64,000 bases of DNA from Flavobacterium buctense (lineage in GTDB: Bacteria > Bacteroidota > Bacteroidia > Flavobacteriales > Flavobacteriaceae): NCBI RefSeq assembly GCF_014486695.1, contig NZ_JACTAB010000001.1:434001-498000 (forward strand). The letters are read 5' to 3'. Position numbers and translations under genes: made by a program. The number at the start of each line of letters is the position of its first letter. The stretch's first letter is position 1. The notes under the pieces are model-generated. The model was not told the origin of the DNA. It saw nothing but the letters and a program-made list of their open reading frames with translations, and searched no databases. This document shows, in pieces, positions 25,325 to 34,567 of the stretch.

Positions 25325-26683
25325 TTATGTTACTATCTTAAATAATTTATCCGACAATCGTACTCGGAACGGCACTTCAAAAGTGACTTTATCTCCGGGT
25401 TTGGCTATTGTACTTTCTTGTCCGTTGACTAACATTTTATCTAAAATTAATTCTTCATTTCCTGTTGTTGGTCCGGAAATTATGATTTTATCGCCAATAT
25501 TGAGTTCCTGGTTTTCGATGATAAAAAGGCCAACTTGCGCTTTTACGTAGTAATGTTCGGCTTTGGCAACCAATACTTTTTTCACCTTTATTTTTTGGCG
25601 AATGTCGGTTGTTTTTCTGGCTGTAGCCAATGCAATATCGGAGAGTTCACCCGAGTGTTTGAACTTTAGGTTTTCAGATTTTCCTTTGCGGAAGACTTTG
25701 TTTCCAACTTGCTTTCCTCGTCTCAATTTTACTTGTTCGGCCAAAGGCAAATGAGTGATTTCCAGACATTCATTGGAACAACAATTTTCCATCGCAACTT
25801 TACAATCGTCACATTGGATAAACAACAAATGGCAACCGTCATTTTCGCAATTGGTGTGATTGTCGCATGGTTTTCCACATTGGTGACACTGCGAAACGAT
25901 ATCGTCAGTAATTCTTTCGCCTAAACGATGGTCGAATACAAAGTTCTTTCCAATGAATTTGCTTTGGAGATTTTCTTCCTTGATTTGTTTGGCGTAGTTG
26001 ATGATTCCGCCTTCCAATTGGAACACATTTTTAAAACCTTGGTGTTTGAAATAAGCCGAGGCTTTTTCGCAACGAATACCTCCGGTGCAATACATTACCA
26101 GGTTTTTATCTTCTTTAAAATCTTTTAATTGTTCGTTGATGATGGGCAAACTTTCTCTAAAAGTTTCTACATCCGGAGTTATCGCGCCTTTGAAATGCCC
26201 GATTTCGCTCTCGTAATGATTCCTAAAATCGACCACAATTGTATTTGGATCTTCTAAAATCTGATTGAATTCGTTGGCTTTTAAATGCACACCAATGTTG
26301 GTTACATCAAAGGTTTCATCGTTTAAACCATCGGCTACAATTTTGTCTCGAACTTTTACGGTCAATTTCAAAAACGAATGGTCATCATGTTCTACAGCCA
26401 CATTTAGGCGGATGTTTTTCATGAAATCATAGGCTTCTAAAGTTTCGCGAAAAGCTTCCATGTTTTCGGCCGGAATTGACATTTGCGCATTGATTCCTTC
26501 TTTGGCCACATACGTTCGGCCTAAAGCATCGAGTTGGTTCCATTCGATAAATAAATCGTCGCGAAATTTTTTGGGATCTTCAATTTTGGCATACGCATAG
26601 AAAGACAAAGTTAGTCTTTGCTTTCCGGCTTGGTCAATAAGCTCGGCTCTTTCTTCTGCGCTTAAGGTGTTATACAGTTGCAT
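25325..26683 (-). CDS. trhO: tRNA uridine(34) hydroxylase TrhO (rhodanese-fold)
   Basis: A 452-aa protein. The N-terminal domain FYAYAKIEDPKKFRDDLFIEWNQLDALGRTYVAKEGINAQ (split for length) is typical of the YceA/TrhO family. A rhodanese domain follows with VDFRNHYESEIGHFKGA and the active-site loop CTGGIRCEKA. Next is a zinc-binding-like Cys/His cluster (CHQCGKPCDNHTNCENDGC ... CCSNEC), then an extra C-terminal domain of about 130 residues that the shorter proteobacterial enzymes lack. TrhO makes 5-hydroxyuridine at the tRNA wobble base using O2. Its own promoter lies at 26740-26747. Confidence 0.9.
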   Translation of the reverse strand: MQLYNTLSAEERAELIDQAGKQRLTLSFYAYAKIEDPKKFRDDLFIEWNQLDALGRTYVAKEGINAQMSIPAENMEAFRETLEAYDFMKNIRLNVAVEHDDHSFLKLTVKVRDKIVADGLNDETFDVTNIGVHLKANEFNQILEDPNTIVVDFRNHYESEIGHFKGAITPDVETFRESLPIINEQLKDFKEDKNLVMYCTGGIRCEKASAYFKHQGFKNVFQLEGGIINYAKQIKEENLQSKFIGKNFVFDHRLGERITDDIVSQCHQCGKPCDNHTNCENDGCHLLFIQCDDCKVAMENCCSNECLEITHLPLAEQVKLRRGKQVGNKVFRKGKSENLKFKHSGELSDIALATARKTTDIRQKIKVKKVLVAKAEHYYVKAQVGLFIIENQELNIGDKIIISGPTTGNEELILDKMLVNGQESTIAKPGDKVTFEVPFRVRLSDKLFKIVT

Positions 26684-26739
26684 GCTATAAACGTTTAAGT
26701 GAGAAATATGTTGTGAACTCTAAATGGAAGAATTCGGTG

Positions 26740-26747
26740 CAAATTTA
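26740..26747 (-). promoter_or_regulatory. -7 promoter element TAAATTTG for trhO
   Basis: An exact TAnnTTTG match on the minus strand, about 56 nt upstream of the trhO ATG (26683). Confidence 0.5.
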
Positions 26748-26766
26748 CATTTTTTTGGCAATAAAA

Positions 26767-26798
26767 AAACCCAAACAATTTTTCAATTGAAAGGGTTT
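26767..26798 (-). terminator. Intrinsic terminator downstream of the bacilliredoxin gene
   Basis: AAACCC (26767-26772) pairs with GGGTTT (26793-26798), and inside it CAATT pairs with AATTG across a TTTC loop, with a symmetrical AAA/AAA internal loop. On the minus strand a run of seven T follows. It lies about 90 nt past the bacilliredoxin stop. Confidence 0.65.
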
Positions 26799-26890
26799 CT
26801 CTTTCATAGCATTTCTCCCATTTTCATGGCATCTTGTTACTTAGACGCAATTCAACAGAAAAGGTTGCGTGATGTTTTAAAAAATATTTT

Positions 26891-27301
26891 TTAGCAGAAT
26901 TCTGCGTAAGCATCTTTTAGGTTTTCCGCGATTAATTCAGCCGGACGACCTTCGATGTGATGACGTTCTAACATGTGAACCAATTCTCCGTTTTTGAACA
27001 ATGCCATACTTGGTGATGACGGTGGAAAAGGAAACATTTCTGCTCTGGCTGCGTCAACGGCTTCTTTGTCAACACCGGCAAAAACGGTGATTAAATGGTC
27101 CGGTTTTTTAGCGCCATCTAAACTCATTTTCGCACCCGGACGAGCATTTCTTGCCGCACAACCACAAACCGAATTGACAACCACAAGTGTTGTTCCTTCT
27201 GCTTTGATAGCGTTTTTTACGTCGGCTGCTGTATATAATTCTTGAAAGCCTGCTTCTGAAAGTTCAGCGCGCATAGGCAATACCATTTCTTCTGGATACA
27301 T
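26891..27301 (-). CDS. BrxA/BrxB-type bacilliredoxin
   Basis: A 136-aa protein with the CGC active site (NSVCGCAARNARPG) of the YphP/YqiW family, and the flanking TTLVVVNS strand and FPFPPSSPSMALFKNGELVHMLERHHIEGR segment expected for this thioredoxin-like fold. In Bacillus such proteins remove bacillithiol from mixed disulfides. In Bacteroidota the low-molecular-weight thiol partner may be bacillithiol as well, but this window carries no bsh genes. It is a stand-alone gene with its own promoter. Confidence 0.9.
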   Translation of the reverse strand: MYPEEMVLPMRAELSEAGFQELYTAADVKNAIKAEGTTLVVVNSVCGCAARNARPGAKMSLDGAKKPDHLITVFAGVDKEAVDAARAEMFPFPPSSPSMALFKNGELVHMLERHHIEGRPAELIAENLKDAYAEFC

Positions 27302-27349
27302 ATTTTTTAATTTTAACTATTAGTAACTATTAGATTTTGAAATCTCTTG

Positions 27350-27357
27350 CAAAGATA
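27350..27357 (-). promoter_or_regulatory. -7 promoter element TATCTTTG for the bacilliredoxin gene
   Basis: An exact TAnnTTTG match on the minus strand, about 48 nt upstream of the ATG at 27301. It lies between the end of the his operon and this gene. Confidence 0.55.
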
Positions 27358-27429
27358 ATGAGAATTCTGAAGGTAATTTTTAAAGAAATGATAAAGATTT
27401 GTTATTGTTTGATAGTCTGAAAACTGATT

Positions 27430-28023
27430 TTATTTATTCTTCATTCTGTCTTTTAAAACGGTTTCAACATTTTTCAATCCAAAACCTTTTGCTTTGAGTA
27501 ATATTAAATAATGAAACAGCAAATCTGCCGCTTCACCTATAAATAAATCGGCATTATCGTCTTTGGCTTCTATGACTAGTTCGACTGCTTCTTCGCCTAC
27601 TTTTTGAGCAATTTTATTGAGTCCTTTTTGGAAGAGTGAAGCAACATAAGAGTCGGAATTTTGAGTTTTAATTCGATTTTCAATAATTTGTTCCAATTGA
27701 TTTAAAAACGGAAGTTGGGCTTCTTCCGCAAAACAAGAAGTTGTTCCGTTGTGACACGTTGGTCCGTTTGGAATGACTTGAATGAGTAATGCATCTTGGT
27801 CGCAATCTTCTTTAATAGAAACAACTTTTAAAAAATTTCCAGAAGTTTCGCCTTTGGTCCACAACCTTTTTTTGCTGCGGCTGAAGAATGTCACGATGTT
27901 TTCTTCTTGAGTTTTTTGCAAAGCTGCTTCGTTCATATAACCTAACATCAACACTTGTTGCGTTTGGTTGTCTTGAATAATCGTTGGAATCAATCCGTTA
28001 TATTTTGAGAAATCTAAGGTCAT
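27430..28023 (-). CDS. hisIE: Bifunctional phosphoribosyl-AMP cyclohydrolase / phosphoribosyl-ATP pyrophosphatase
   Basis: A 197-aa fusion catalysing the second and third steps of histidine synthesis. The N-terminal HisI half carries [28 protein letters not shown] and the zinc-site segments DCDQDALL and [12 protein letters not shown]. The HisE half, from about residue 105, shows [29 protein letters not shown] and [11 protein letters not shown]. It is the last gene of the operon and its ATG overlaps the hisF stop by 4 nt. I see no clear hairpin terminator after it before 27357. Confidence 0.96.
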   Translation of the reverse strand: MTLDFSKYNGLIPTIIQDNQTQQVLMLGYMNEAALQKTQEENIVTFFSRSKKRLWTKGETSGNFLKVVSIKEDCDQDALLIQVIPNGPTCHNGTTSCFAEEAQLPFLNQLEQIIENRIKTQNSDSYVASLFQKGLNKIAQKVGEEAVELVIEAKDDNADLFIGEAADLLFHYLILLKAKGFGLKNVETVLKDRMKNK

Positions 28024-28772
28024 CTGATGGGTATGTTTTGGGTTTTTAAAATGTTTTTTAAAGTAGCAATCGGTACTTCATTAAAGTGAAAAATACTCGC
28101 TGCTAATCCCGCACTGACTTCGGTTTTGGTGAATAAATCGATAAAGTCCTCTGCATTTCCTGCACCACCGGAAGCAATAACCGGAATGGAAACTGCTTCA
28201 CTAATAGCGTTTGTAATTTCCAACGCAAAGCCGTTTTTCGAACCATCGTTGTTCATTGAGGTTACTAACAATTCTCCGGCACCGAGTGCTTCTACTTTTT
28301 TGCCCCAATCAACCGCTGGAATTCCGGTCGATTCCGTGCCACCTTTGATAAAAACAAACCAGTCATTTCCGATTTTTTTGATATCAATGGCGACGACCAA
28401 ACTTTGGCTTCCGAATTCATTTGATATTTGAGTAATCAAACTCGGATTTAAAACGGCAGCAGAATTAATACTGACTTTATCCGCACCGGATTGCAACAAC
28501 AATTTAGCGTCTTCTACCGATTGAATGCCGCCGCCAACGGTGAAGGGGATATTGATTTCTTTAGCCAATTGCGTAACCATTTCGGCCAAGGTTTTTCTTT
28601 TTTCCAAAGTCGCGCTGATGTCTAAAAACACCAATTCGTCGGCACCGTTTTTCGAATAAAAAGAAGCCAATTCCACAGGGTTTCCGGCGTCTTTTAGCGA
28701 TAAAAACTGAACGCCTTTCACGACACGTCCGTCTTTAATATCCAAACACGGAATGATTCTTTTTTTTAACAT
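28020..28772 (-). CDS. hisF: Imidazole glycerol phosphate synthase, cyclase subunit
   Basis: A 250-aa (beta/alpha)8 barrel that closes the imidazole ring using ammonia delivered by HisH, releasing IGP and AICAR. Seen in the sequence are [16 protein letters not shown] with the catalytic Asp at the first strand, [37 protein letters not shown] with the second catalytic Asp, and [10 protein letters not shown]. It overlaps hisA by 7 nt and hisIE by 4 nt. Confidence 0.97.
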   Translation of the reverse strand: MLKKRIIPCLDIKDGRVVKGVQFLSLKDAGNPVELASFYSKNGADELVFLDISATLEKRKTLAEMVTQLAKEINIPFTVGGGIQSVEDAKLLLQSGADKVSINSAAVLNPSLITQISNEFGSQSLVVAIDIKKIGNDWFVFIKGGTESTGIPAVDWGKKVEALGAGELLVTSMNNDGSKNGFALEITNAISEAVSIPVIASGGAGNAEDFIDLFTKTEVSAGLAASIFHFNEVPIATLKNILKTQNIPIR

Positions 28773-29479
28773 AATTCGCGTAGATTTTTGATTTTAATAG
28801 TGCCTTCATATAAAGCTTTTCCGATGATGGCGCCTTCGCAACCCATATTTTTCAGTAATTCTAAATCGGACAAATAGGTCACACCGCCACTGGCAATTAG
28901 ATTCACTTTTGTCTTTGATAAAATATCAATGTACAATTTATTAGAAGTGCCTTGAAGCATGCCGTCTTTTGAAATGTCGGTGCAGATTGCGGTCGAAATG
29001 CCTTTGGAAACATAGTTAGAAATGTATTCTATAACATCCAGTTCAGACGTTTCCAGCCAACCATTCGTTGCAATTTTTCGGTTGAAACAGTCTGCGCCTA
29101 AAATGATTTTATCGTTTCCGAATTCGTTTAACCAACTTAAAAACTCCATTGGATTTTTAACAGCAATACTTCCACCACTAATTTGATTGGCGCCGTTTTC
29201 AAAAGCAATTTCAACGTCTTTCCGTTGTTTTAATCCGCCGCCGAAATCTATTTTTAAATTGGTTCTCGAAGCGATTTCATAAAGCACTTTGTGGTTGATA
29301 ATTTGGCTGGACTTTGCGCCGTCTAAATCGACTAAGTGTAAATATTGAACACCGTTGTCTTCAAAATATTTAGCGACTTCCAAAGGATTTTCATTATAGA
29401 TTTTTTGCGTGGCATAATCGCCTTTGGTCAAACGGACACATTTGCCGTTGATGAGGTCTATGGCCGGTATGATTCTCAT
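28766..29479 (-). CDS. hisA: ProFAR isomerase (1-(5-phosphoribosyl)-5-[(5-phosphoribosylamino)methylideneamino]imidazole-4-carboxamide isomerase)
   Basis: A 237-aa (beta/alpha)8 barrel homologous to HisF. It begins [21 protein letters not shown] with the acid-base Asp, followed by [30 protein letters not shown] and a second catalytic Asp in [12 protein letters not shown], ending with LIASGGV and [11 protein letters not shown]. It catalyses the Amadori rearrangement of ProFAR to PRFAR. The start overlaps the hisH stop by 4 nt (ATGA). Confidence 0.96.
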   Translation of the reverse strand: MRIIPAIDLINGKCVRLTKGDYATQKIYNENPLEVAKYFEDNGVQYLHLVDLDGAKSSQIINHKVLYEIASRTNLKIDFGGGLKQRKDVEIAFENGANQISGGSIAVKNPMEFLSWLNEFGNDKIILGADCFNRKIATNGWLETSELDVIEYISNYVSKGISTAICTDISKDGMLQGTSNKLYIDILSKTKVNLIASGGVTYLSDLELLKNMGCEGAIIGKALYEGTIKIKNLRELC

Positions 29480-30054
29480 AATTTCAGAAAGTTTAGTAAT
29501 AATTGTTCGCCCACACTCGAAGATTTTTCGGGGTGGAATTGGGTTGCATAAAAATTATCCTTTTGCATCGAAGCGCTGAACGGCAATATATATTTGCAAA
29601 TGGCAGATGTTTCTTTACCGATTTCTGCATAATAACTGTGGACAAAATAGAAATTCCCTTCTTTAGAAATTCCTTTGTATAGCACTGAATCTAAACCAAA
29701 AATGTTGTTCCAACCCATGTGTGGCACTTTTAATTTGGGCTCAAATTTCTTGACTGTAGCTTCAAAAATACCTAGACATACTGTATTTCCTTCTTCCGAA
29801 AATTGACACAATAATTGTTGTCCGAGGCAAATGCCTAAAACGGGTTGCGTGAGGTTTTTGATGACTTCATCCAAGCCTTTTTCTTTGAGGTATTGCATAG
29901 CGGAACTTGCTTCGCCAACACCGGGAAAAATTACTTTTTCGGCTTGTTGTAAAAGCGTTTTTTCATCGGTTACGATACACGAATAACCCAATCTTTCGAT
30001 GGCATTTTTGACCGAAGTGATGTTGCCTGCGTTGTATTTTACTATCGCTATCAT
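29476..30054 (-). CDS. hisH: Imidazole glycerol phosphate synthase, glutamine amidotransferase subunit
   Basis: A 192-aa class I glutaminase that makes ammonia for HisF. The nucleophile elbow is [12 protein letters not shown] and the His-Glu pair is in [10 protein letters not shown], completing the Cys-His-Glu triad. The N-terminal [20 protein letters not shown] is typical of HisH. It overlaps hisB and hisA by 4 nt each, matching the stoichiometric HisH-HisF complex. Confidence 0.96.
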   Translation of the reverse strand: MIAIVKYNAGNITSVKNAIERLGYSCIVTDEKTLLQQAEKVIFPGVGEASSAMQYLKEKGLDEVIKNLTQPVLGICLGQQLLCQFSEEGNTVCLGIFEATVKKFEPKLKVPHMGWNNIFGLDSVLYKGISKEGNFYFVHSYYAEIGKETSAICKYILPFSASMQKDNFYATQFHPEKSSSVGEQLLLNFLKL

Positions 30055-31142
30055 AAGATTCCTTTGGTGCTTGGGATATTGTTTGTGCCGTCTTTTTGAA
30101 CCGCCATTTTTATCGCTTTGGCAAAGGCTTTGAAAATCGATTCTATTTTGTGGTGTTCATTTTCTCCTTCTGCTTTGATGTTTAGATTGCATTTGGCGCC
30201 ATCGCAAAACGATTTGAAAAAGTGGGAGAACATTTCGGTAGGCATTTCACCAATTTTTTCTCTATTGAATTGGGCTTCCCAAACCAACCAGGAACGACCG
30301 CCAAAATCTAATGCCACTTGTGCTAAACAATCATCCATGGGCAACAAAAAACCATAGCGATTAATCCCTTTTTTCGAACCTAAAGCTTGGGCAAAAACAT
30401 CACCCAAAGCAATCCCGACATCTTCAATCGTGTGGTGTTCGTCGACATACAAATCACCTTTGACCTTAATAGTCAAATCGATATTTCCGTGTTTGGCTAT
30501 TTGGTCGAGCATGTGGTCAAAGAAGCCTAAGCCGGTGTTGAGGTTACTTTTTCCGTTGCCGTCCAAATTGATTTCGACTGAAATTTCGGTTTCTTTTGTG
30601 GTTCGAATGAGTTGTGCTGTTCGAGGTTGTGCTTTTAAAAATTGGTAAATGGCTTCCCAAGAAGCAGTAGTCAAAACCGCTTGTTCATTGGCTTCAGTCG
30701 AAATATAAATCGCCTGACTGCCTAAGTTTTGGGCCAATTGGATATCAGTCATTCGATCACCAATAACAAAAGAGTTTTTCAAGTCATAATTGCCTTTTAC
30801 ATATTGTTGTAACAATGCCGTTCCGGGTTTTCGCGTGGGCAAATTTTGCTCCGGAAAGGAAACATCAATAATCACATCCGAAAATCGAATCCCTTCGTTT
30901 TCAAAGGCTTTGAGCATTTTGTTATGCGCCGGCCAAAAAGTGTTTTCAGGAAATGAATCCGTTCCCATACCGTCTTGGTTGGTAACCATCACTAACTCGT
31001 AATCGAGTTCTTTGGCAATACGCGATAAGTATTGAAAAACTTGAGGATAAAACTCCAGTTTTTCCAAAGAATCGACTTGAAAATCAATCGGTGGCTCGAG
31101 GATTAACGTGCCGTCTCGGTCTATAAATAATACTTTTTTCAT
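30051..31142 (-). CDS. hisB: Bifunctional histidinol-phosphatase / imidazoleglycerol-phosphate dehydratase
   Basis: A 363-aa fusion. The N-terminal HAD phosphatase (residues about 1-165) begins FIDRDGTL with the nucleophile Asp and has MVTNQDG and [13 protein letters not shown]. The C-terminal IGPD part (from about 170) shows [17 protein letters not shown] and the metal-binding [14 protein letters not shown], then FDFGGR-like and [16 protein letters not shown]. The fusion is usual in enterobacteria and many Bacteroidota. It performs the steps on either side of hisC. Confidence 0.97.
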   Translation of the reverse strand: MKKVLFIDRDGTLILEPPIDFQVDSLEKLEFYPQVFQYLSRIAKELDYELVMVTNQDGMGTDSFPENTFWPAHNKMLKAFENEGIRFSDVIIDVSFPEQNLPTRKPGTALLQQYVKGNYDLKNSFVIGDRMTDIQLAQNLGSQAIYISTEANEQAVLTTASWEAIYQFLKAQPRTAQLIRTTKETEISVEINLDGNGKSNLNTGLGFFDHMLDQIAKHGNIDLTIKVKGDLYVDEHHTIEDVGIALGDVFAQALGSKKGINRYGFLLPMDDCLAQVALDFGGRSWLVWEAQFNREKIGEMPTEMFSHFFKSFCDGAKCNLNIKAEGENEHHKIESIFKAFAKAIKMAVQKDGTNNIPSTKGIL

Positions 31143-32152
31143 GACATTACTAAATTTAAAGCATACAATAATTGTTGGTTTTCTCTCGGTGTTCCAATGG
31201 TAATTCGAATAGTGTTTTGAACCACCGAGCTTCGGTTACGCGTGATGATTTGTTGTTCGATTAAACTGTTGTAAATGGCGGTGGCATTTTCCATTTCGAC
31301 TAATAAAAAATTGGCTTCCGACGGATAAATTTTGGTTACAAAATCTAATGCTAAAAGTGATTCTTTAAGCAATTCCCGTTCGGATTTTATCAGTTGTACG
31401 TTTGATTTGAAATTGGCTTCATCGGCTAGTGATTTTACTGCAGCTTCTTGGTTTAACTGACTCACATTGTAAGGCGGTTTTACTTTATTCATGATCGAAA
31501 TGATGGTTTCATTCGCATAAGCAGTTCCAACGCGAACCGCTGCTAAACCTCGGGCTTTGCTAAAGGTTTGAGATACAATTAAATTGGGATATTGTTTAAT
31601 CTTGGAAACCAAAGAAGGTTGTTCGCTAAAGTCGATGTAAGCTTCGTCTAAAAAGACAATTCCTTTAAAGTTTTCGATAATGTACTCCAGATTTTCTATG
31701 GAATTTCCGGTTGGATTGTTGGGTGAACATATGTATAACACTTTGGCATTTTGGGCTAAAATGGCTTCAGTATCCAACTGAAAATTTTCAGTGAGCGGAA
31801 TTGAAATAATTTCCAGGTTATTGATGTTCGCATACACTTCATACATGCCATACGTTGGCGGACAAATGATGATTTTATCTTCGTTGGGTTCGCAAAATAC
31901 CCGTTGCACTAAATCAATGATTTCGTCACTTCCGTTTCCGATAAGAATATTTTCAAGGCCTACTTTCTTCTGACTACTCAAGATTTGTTTCAAGCGCCCT
32001 TGGTAAGGATCGGGATAGCGATTTAAGTTGCCGAACGGATTTTCATTGGCATCCAAAAAGATCCCTTGATTGCTTTTATATTCATCTCTCGCACTCGAAT
32101 ATGGCGTGAGCGAAAGAATGTTTTTCCGAATTAAATAGTTGATATTATCCAT
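31139..32152 (-). CDS. hisC: Histidinol-phosphate aminotransferase
   Basis: A 337-aa PLP-dependent fold type I transaminase converting imidazole acetol phosphate to histidinol phosphate. Seen are the opening LDANENPFG, the [14 protein letters not shown] segment, [19 protein letters not shown] with the cofactor Asp and Tyr, and the Schiff-base lysine in [15 protein letters not shown]. It overlaps hisD by 8 nt and hisB by 4 nt. Confidence 0.96.
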   Translation of the reverse strand: MDNINYLIRKNILSLTPYSSARDEYKSNQGIFLDANENPFGNLNRYPDPYQGRLKQILSSQKKVGLENILIGNGSDEIIDLVQRVFCEPNEDKIIICPPTYGMYEVYANINNLEIISIPLTENFQLDTEAILAQNAKVLYICSPNNPTGNSIENLEYIIENFKGIVFLDEAYIDFSEQPSLVSKIKQYPNLIVSQTFSKARGLAAVRVGTAYANETIISIMNKVKPPYNVSQLNQEAAVKSLADEANFKSNVQLIKSERELLKESLLALDFVTKIYPSEANFLLVEMENATAIYNSLIEQQIITRNRSSVVQNTIRITIGTPRENQQLLYALNLVMS

Positions 32153-33434
32153 TTTGTAATTTTTTTAATCGGATGGAAACCGCGTTTTTGTGAGCGTCTA
32201 ATTGTTCGGCTGCCGCCATGAGTTCAATCGTTGGCCCAAGGTTTTGTAGACCTTTGGAAGCCAGTTTTTGAAACGTGATTTTTTTGACAAAACTGTCTAA
32301 TGAAACGCCGCTGTAATTCTTGGCATAACCATTGGTTGGTAACGTGTGATTGGTGCCGCTGGCGTAATCTCCGGCGCTTTCACAACTGTAATTGCCAATA
32401 AAAACCGAACCGGCATTTTCGATTAAACTGATTTTGTTTTCGGCATCTTCAATGGCTAAAATCAAATGTTCCGGTGCGTAAAAGTTGCTGAACTCGATTC
32501 CGGTTTGGATGCTTTGAAAAACCAGTGCCCGACTATTTTCCAAAGCTTTTTCTACAACCGATTGTCGTGGTAAGAATGCTTTTTGTTTTTCGATGGCTGA
32601 ACTTACTTTTGAGACAATAGCCTCGGAATTGGTGACCAAAATCACCTGACTGTCACCACCATGCTCGGCTTGCGAAAGCAAATCGGAAGCTACAAATTCA
32701 GGCTCACAAGTGTCATCGGCAATGACCAATAACTCACTTGGTCCGGCAGGCAAATCGATGGCTAAGCCTAATTGTTGTGAGTATTGTTTGGCCGCAGTGA
32801 CATATTGATTTCCCGGACCGAAAAGCTTATCGACTTTCGGAATTTCATCGGTTCCCAATGTCATAGCCGCTATGGCTTGGATGCCGCCAACTTTGTAAAT
32901 TTGAGTTACACCGGTCAATTGCGCCGCATATAAAATTGCCGGATTGATATTGCCGGTTTTGTCTGGTGGCGAACACAAAATGATGTTTTTACAACCTGCA
33001 ATTTTAGCCGGAATCGCCAACATTAAAACCGAAGAAAAAAGCGGTGCGGTTCCGCCCGGAATGTAGATGCCTACCGTTTCTATGGCGCGACTTTCTCTCC
33101 AACAAAATACGCCCGAAGTGGTTTCGATTTTGGTTGGGATTTCCTTTTGGGATTGGTGAAAACGTTTGATGTTTTCGGCTGCGATTTGAATGGCATTTTT
33201 TAAGTCAGTTGGAATTTCGGCCACGGCTTTTTCTATTTCAGCTGTTGAAATGGCTACATTTTCAATCGATATACCGTCGAAATAATTGGTATACTTTTTT
33301 ACGGCAGTAGAACCGTTTTTTTGAATGTCGTTAAAAATGGATTTTACGGTTTCGTTTAAATCGGCTGTAGGAACGGTTTGGCGTTTGGCCAATGCTGACC
33401 ATTGTTCGGGAGTTGGATTTATGTAAGTTTTCAT
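32145..33434 (-). CDS. hisD: Histidinol dehydrogenase
   Basis: A 429-aa zinc enzyme that oxidises histidinol to histidine in two NAD-dependent steps. Visible family segments are VETVGIYIPGGTAPLFSSVLM, KVDKLFGPGNQYVTAAKQ, DLPAGPSELLVIAD, LSQAEHGGDSQ (zinc-binding Gln and His), the catalytic EHL in YAPEHLILA, and SAGDYASGTNHTLPTNG. The length is normal. It starts 15 nt after the hisG stop. Confidence 0.97.
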   Translation of the reverse strand: MKTYINPTPEQWSALAKRQTVPTADLNETVKSIFNDIQKNGSTAVKKYTNYFDGISIENVAISTAEIEKAVAEIPTDLKNAIQIAAENIKRFHQSQKEIPTKIETTSGVFCWRESRAIETVGIYIPGGTAPLFSSVLMLAIPAKIAGCKNIILCSPPDKTGNINPAILYAAQLTGVTQIYKVGGIQAIAAMTLGTDEIPKVDKLFGPGNQYVTAAKQYSQQLGLAIDLPAGPSELLVIADDTCEPEFVASDLLSQAEHGGDSQVILVTNSEAIVSKVSSAIEKQKAFLPRQSVVEKALENSRALVFQSIQTGIEFSNFYAPEHLILAIEDAENKISLIENAGSVFIGNYSCESAGDYASGTNHTLPTNGYAKNYSGVSLDSFVKKITFQKLASKGLQNLGPTIELMAAAEQLDAHKNAVSIRLKKLQNG

Positions 33435-33449
33435 GTGTTTTGAATTGAA

Positions 33450-34307
33450 TTATCGAATCATTTTTTCTATCGGAATGATGAGAATGCCTTCGGCACCTAG
33501 ATTTTTGAGTTGTTCTATGATTTCCCAATAATCGTCTTCTCGAATGACCGAATGCAAACTGCTCCAATCTTTGTTGACCAACGGTAAAATGGTAGGCGAT
33601 TTCATTCCGGGAAGCAAGGAACAAATATTTTCAACAGCTGAATTGGGAGCGTTTAGTAAGATGTATTTGTTTTGTTTGCCTTCGCGAACCGATTGAATTC
33701 GGAATAATAATTTGTTGAGAATGGCTTGGATTTCTTGCGTTAGATTTGGATTAGAAATTAAAACGGCTTCGCTTTTAGTAACGGTTTCAACTTCTTTTAA
33801 ACCATTCATCAACAGTGTACTTCCGGTGCTGACAATGTCGAATACGGCATCGGCTAGACCAATGCTGGTGGCGATTTCGACGCTGCCGCTGATTTCTTCG
33901 ATGAAAACATTAATGTTCTTTTGGGCAAAAAAATCAATTAGGATTTTAGGATAACTGGTGGCGATTCGTTTGCCTTGGAAATAACTTAAATCGGTATAGA
34001 TTTCGTCTTTCGGAATGGCTAAGGACATGCGGCAACCCGCAAAACCTAGTTGCTGAATCACTTTTACTTCTTTGCCTTTTTCCCAGACTTCATTTTCGCC
34101 TAAAATGCCAATATCGGCAACGCCTTGTTCTACGTATTGTGGAATGTCATCATCGCGCAGGAATAGGATTTCGACCGGGAAATTTTGGGCAACGGCTTTG
34201 AGTTTTCGTTCGCCATTGGAAATTTTGATACCGCATTCTTCGAGCAGTTGAAGCGACTTTTCACTTAATCGGCCACTTTTTTGAATCGCAATTTTTAAAG
34301 TACTCAT
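33450..34307 (-). CDS. hisG: ATP phosphoribosyltransferase, long form
   Basis: A 285-aa first enzyme of the pathway, joining ATP and PRPP. The N-terminal IAIQKSGRLSEKSLQLLEECGI, GVADIGILGENEVWEKG and the PRPP loop DAVFDIVSTGSTLLMNGL are typical. The length and the C-terminal ACT-like regulatory domain (SPTILPLVNKDWSSLHSVI ... GAEGILIIPIEKMI) mark the long, HisZ-independent form that histidine inhibits directly. Transcription into it should be controlled by the attenuator just upstream. Confidence 0.96.
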   Translation of the reverse strand: MSTLKIAIQKSGRLSEKSLQLLEECGIKISNGERKLKAVAQNFPVEILFLRDDDIPQYVEQGVADIGILGENEVWEKGKEVKVIQQLGFAGCRMSLAIPKDEIYTDLSYFQGKRIATSYPKILIDFFAQKNINVFIEEISGSVEIATSIGLADAVFDIVSTGSTLLMNGLKEVETVTKSEAVLISNPNLTQEIQAILNKLLFRIQSVREGKQNKYILLNAPNSAVENICSLLPGMKSPTILPLVNKDWSSLHSVIREDDYWEIIEQLKNLGAEGILIIPIEKMIR

Positions 34308-34327
34308 TTTTTAATTGGGAATAAAAT

Positions 34328-34390
34328 CTGAGTATATCGCGAAGTGTATAAATACAAAAAACCCGTCTTGATATACTCAGACGGGTTTTT
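34328..34390 (-). promoter_or_regulatory. Histidine-operon attenuator: terminator hairpin and overlapping downstream stem
   Basis: On the minus strand AAAAACCCGTCT pairs with AGACGGGTTTTT (+ 34357-34368 and 34379-34390), then T-rich sequence: a strong intrinsic terminator between the leader peptide and hisG. The 10 nt at + 34378-34387 can instead pair with + 34425-34434 at the end of the leader ORF (8 Watson-Crick pairs, one G.U, one A.C mismatch), a candidate antiterminator. In addition CTGAGTATATC (34328-34338) and GATATACTCAG (34370-34380) are perfect inverted repeats, the latter lying in the terminator loop. Confidence 0.82.
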
Positions 34391-34422
34391 AATTATGTTT
34401 TTGGATTAGCTACAATACATCA

Positions 34423-34479
34423 TTAACTCGCCTGGTTGCAAGAATGATGATGATGTAATTGTGCTATAATCGTGTTCAT
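34423..34479 (-). CDS. hisL: Histidine operon leader peptide (18 aa, four consecutive His codons)
   Basis: The minus-strand ORF encodes MNTIIAQLHHHHSCNQAS. Four consecutive CAT codons (34444-34455) give a ribosome that stalls under histidine starvation. The His-codon region (34450-34462) is complementary to the region just past the stop (34412-34423; TACATCAT with ATGATGTA), the classical 1:2 pairing. The last codons hold the antiterminator arm. The ATG lies about 20 nt after a -7 element at 34499-34506. Function as an attenuation leader is inferred from these pairings and from its place before hisG; it has no expected function as a protein. Confidence 0.88.
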   Translation of the reverse strand: MNTIIAQLHHHHSCNQAS

Positions 34480-34498
34480 TATTATTTATTTGATGTGA

Positions 34499-34506
34499 CA
34501 AAACTA
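34499..34506 (-). promoter_or_regulatory. -7 promoter element TAGTTTTG of the his operon
   Basis: An exact TAnnTTTG match on the minus strand. Transcription would begin about 7 nt downstream, placing the hisL ATG (34479) close to the 5' end. Confidence 0.6.
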
Positions 34507-34567
34507 AAGAGAACTTTTGGAACCTGCGTTGTTTTTTATAAAGTTTAACATTTGTTCAGTAGAGAGA

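Noticed and set aside
33331..33624. 97-aa ORF overlapping hisD and hisG, and other long antisense ORFs in his, metG and mfd genes
   Set aside because: They lie inside well-supported genes in other frames, with no independent family signature and biased residue composition.
34355..34390. Simple operon terminator unrelated to his regulation
   Set aside because: It lies downstream of the his promoter and leader peptide and upstream of hisG, with alternative pairings, which fits an attenuator better than an end-of-gene terminator.
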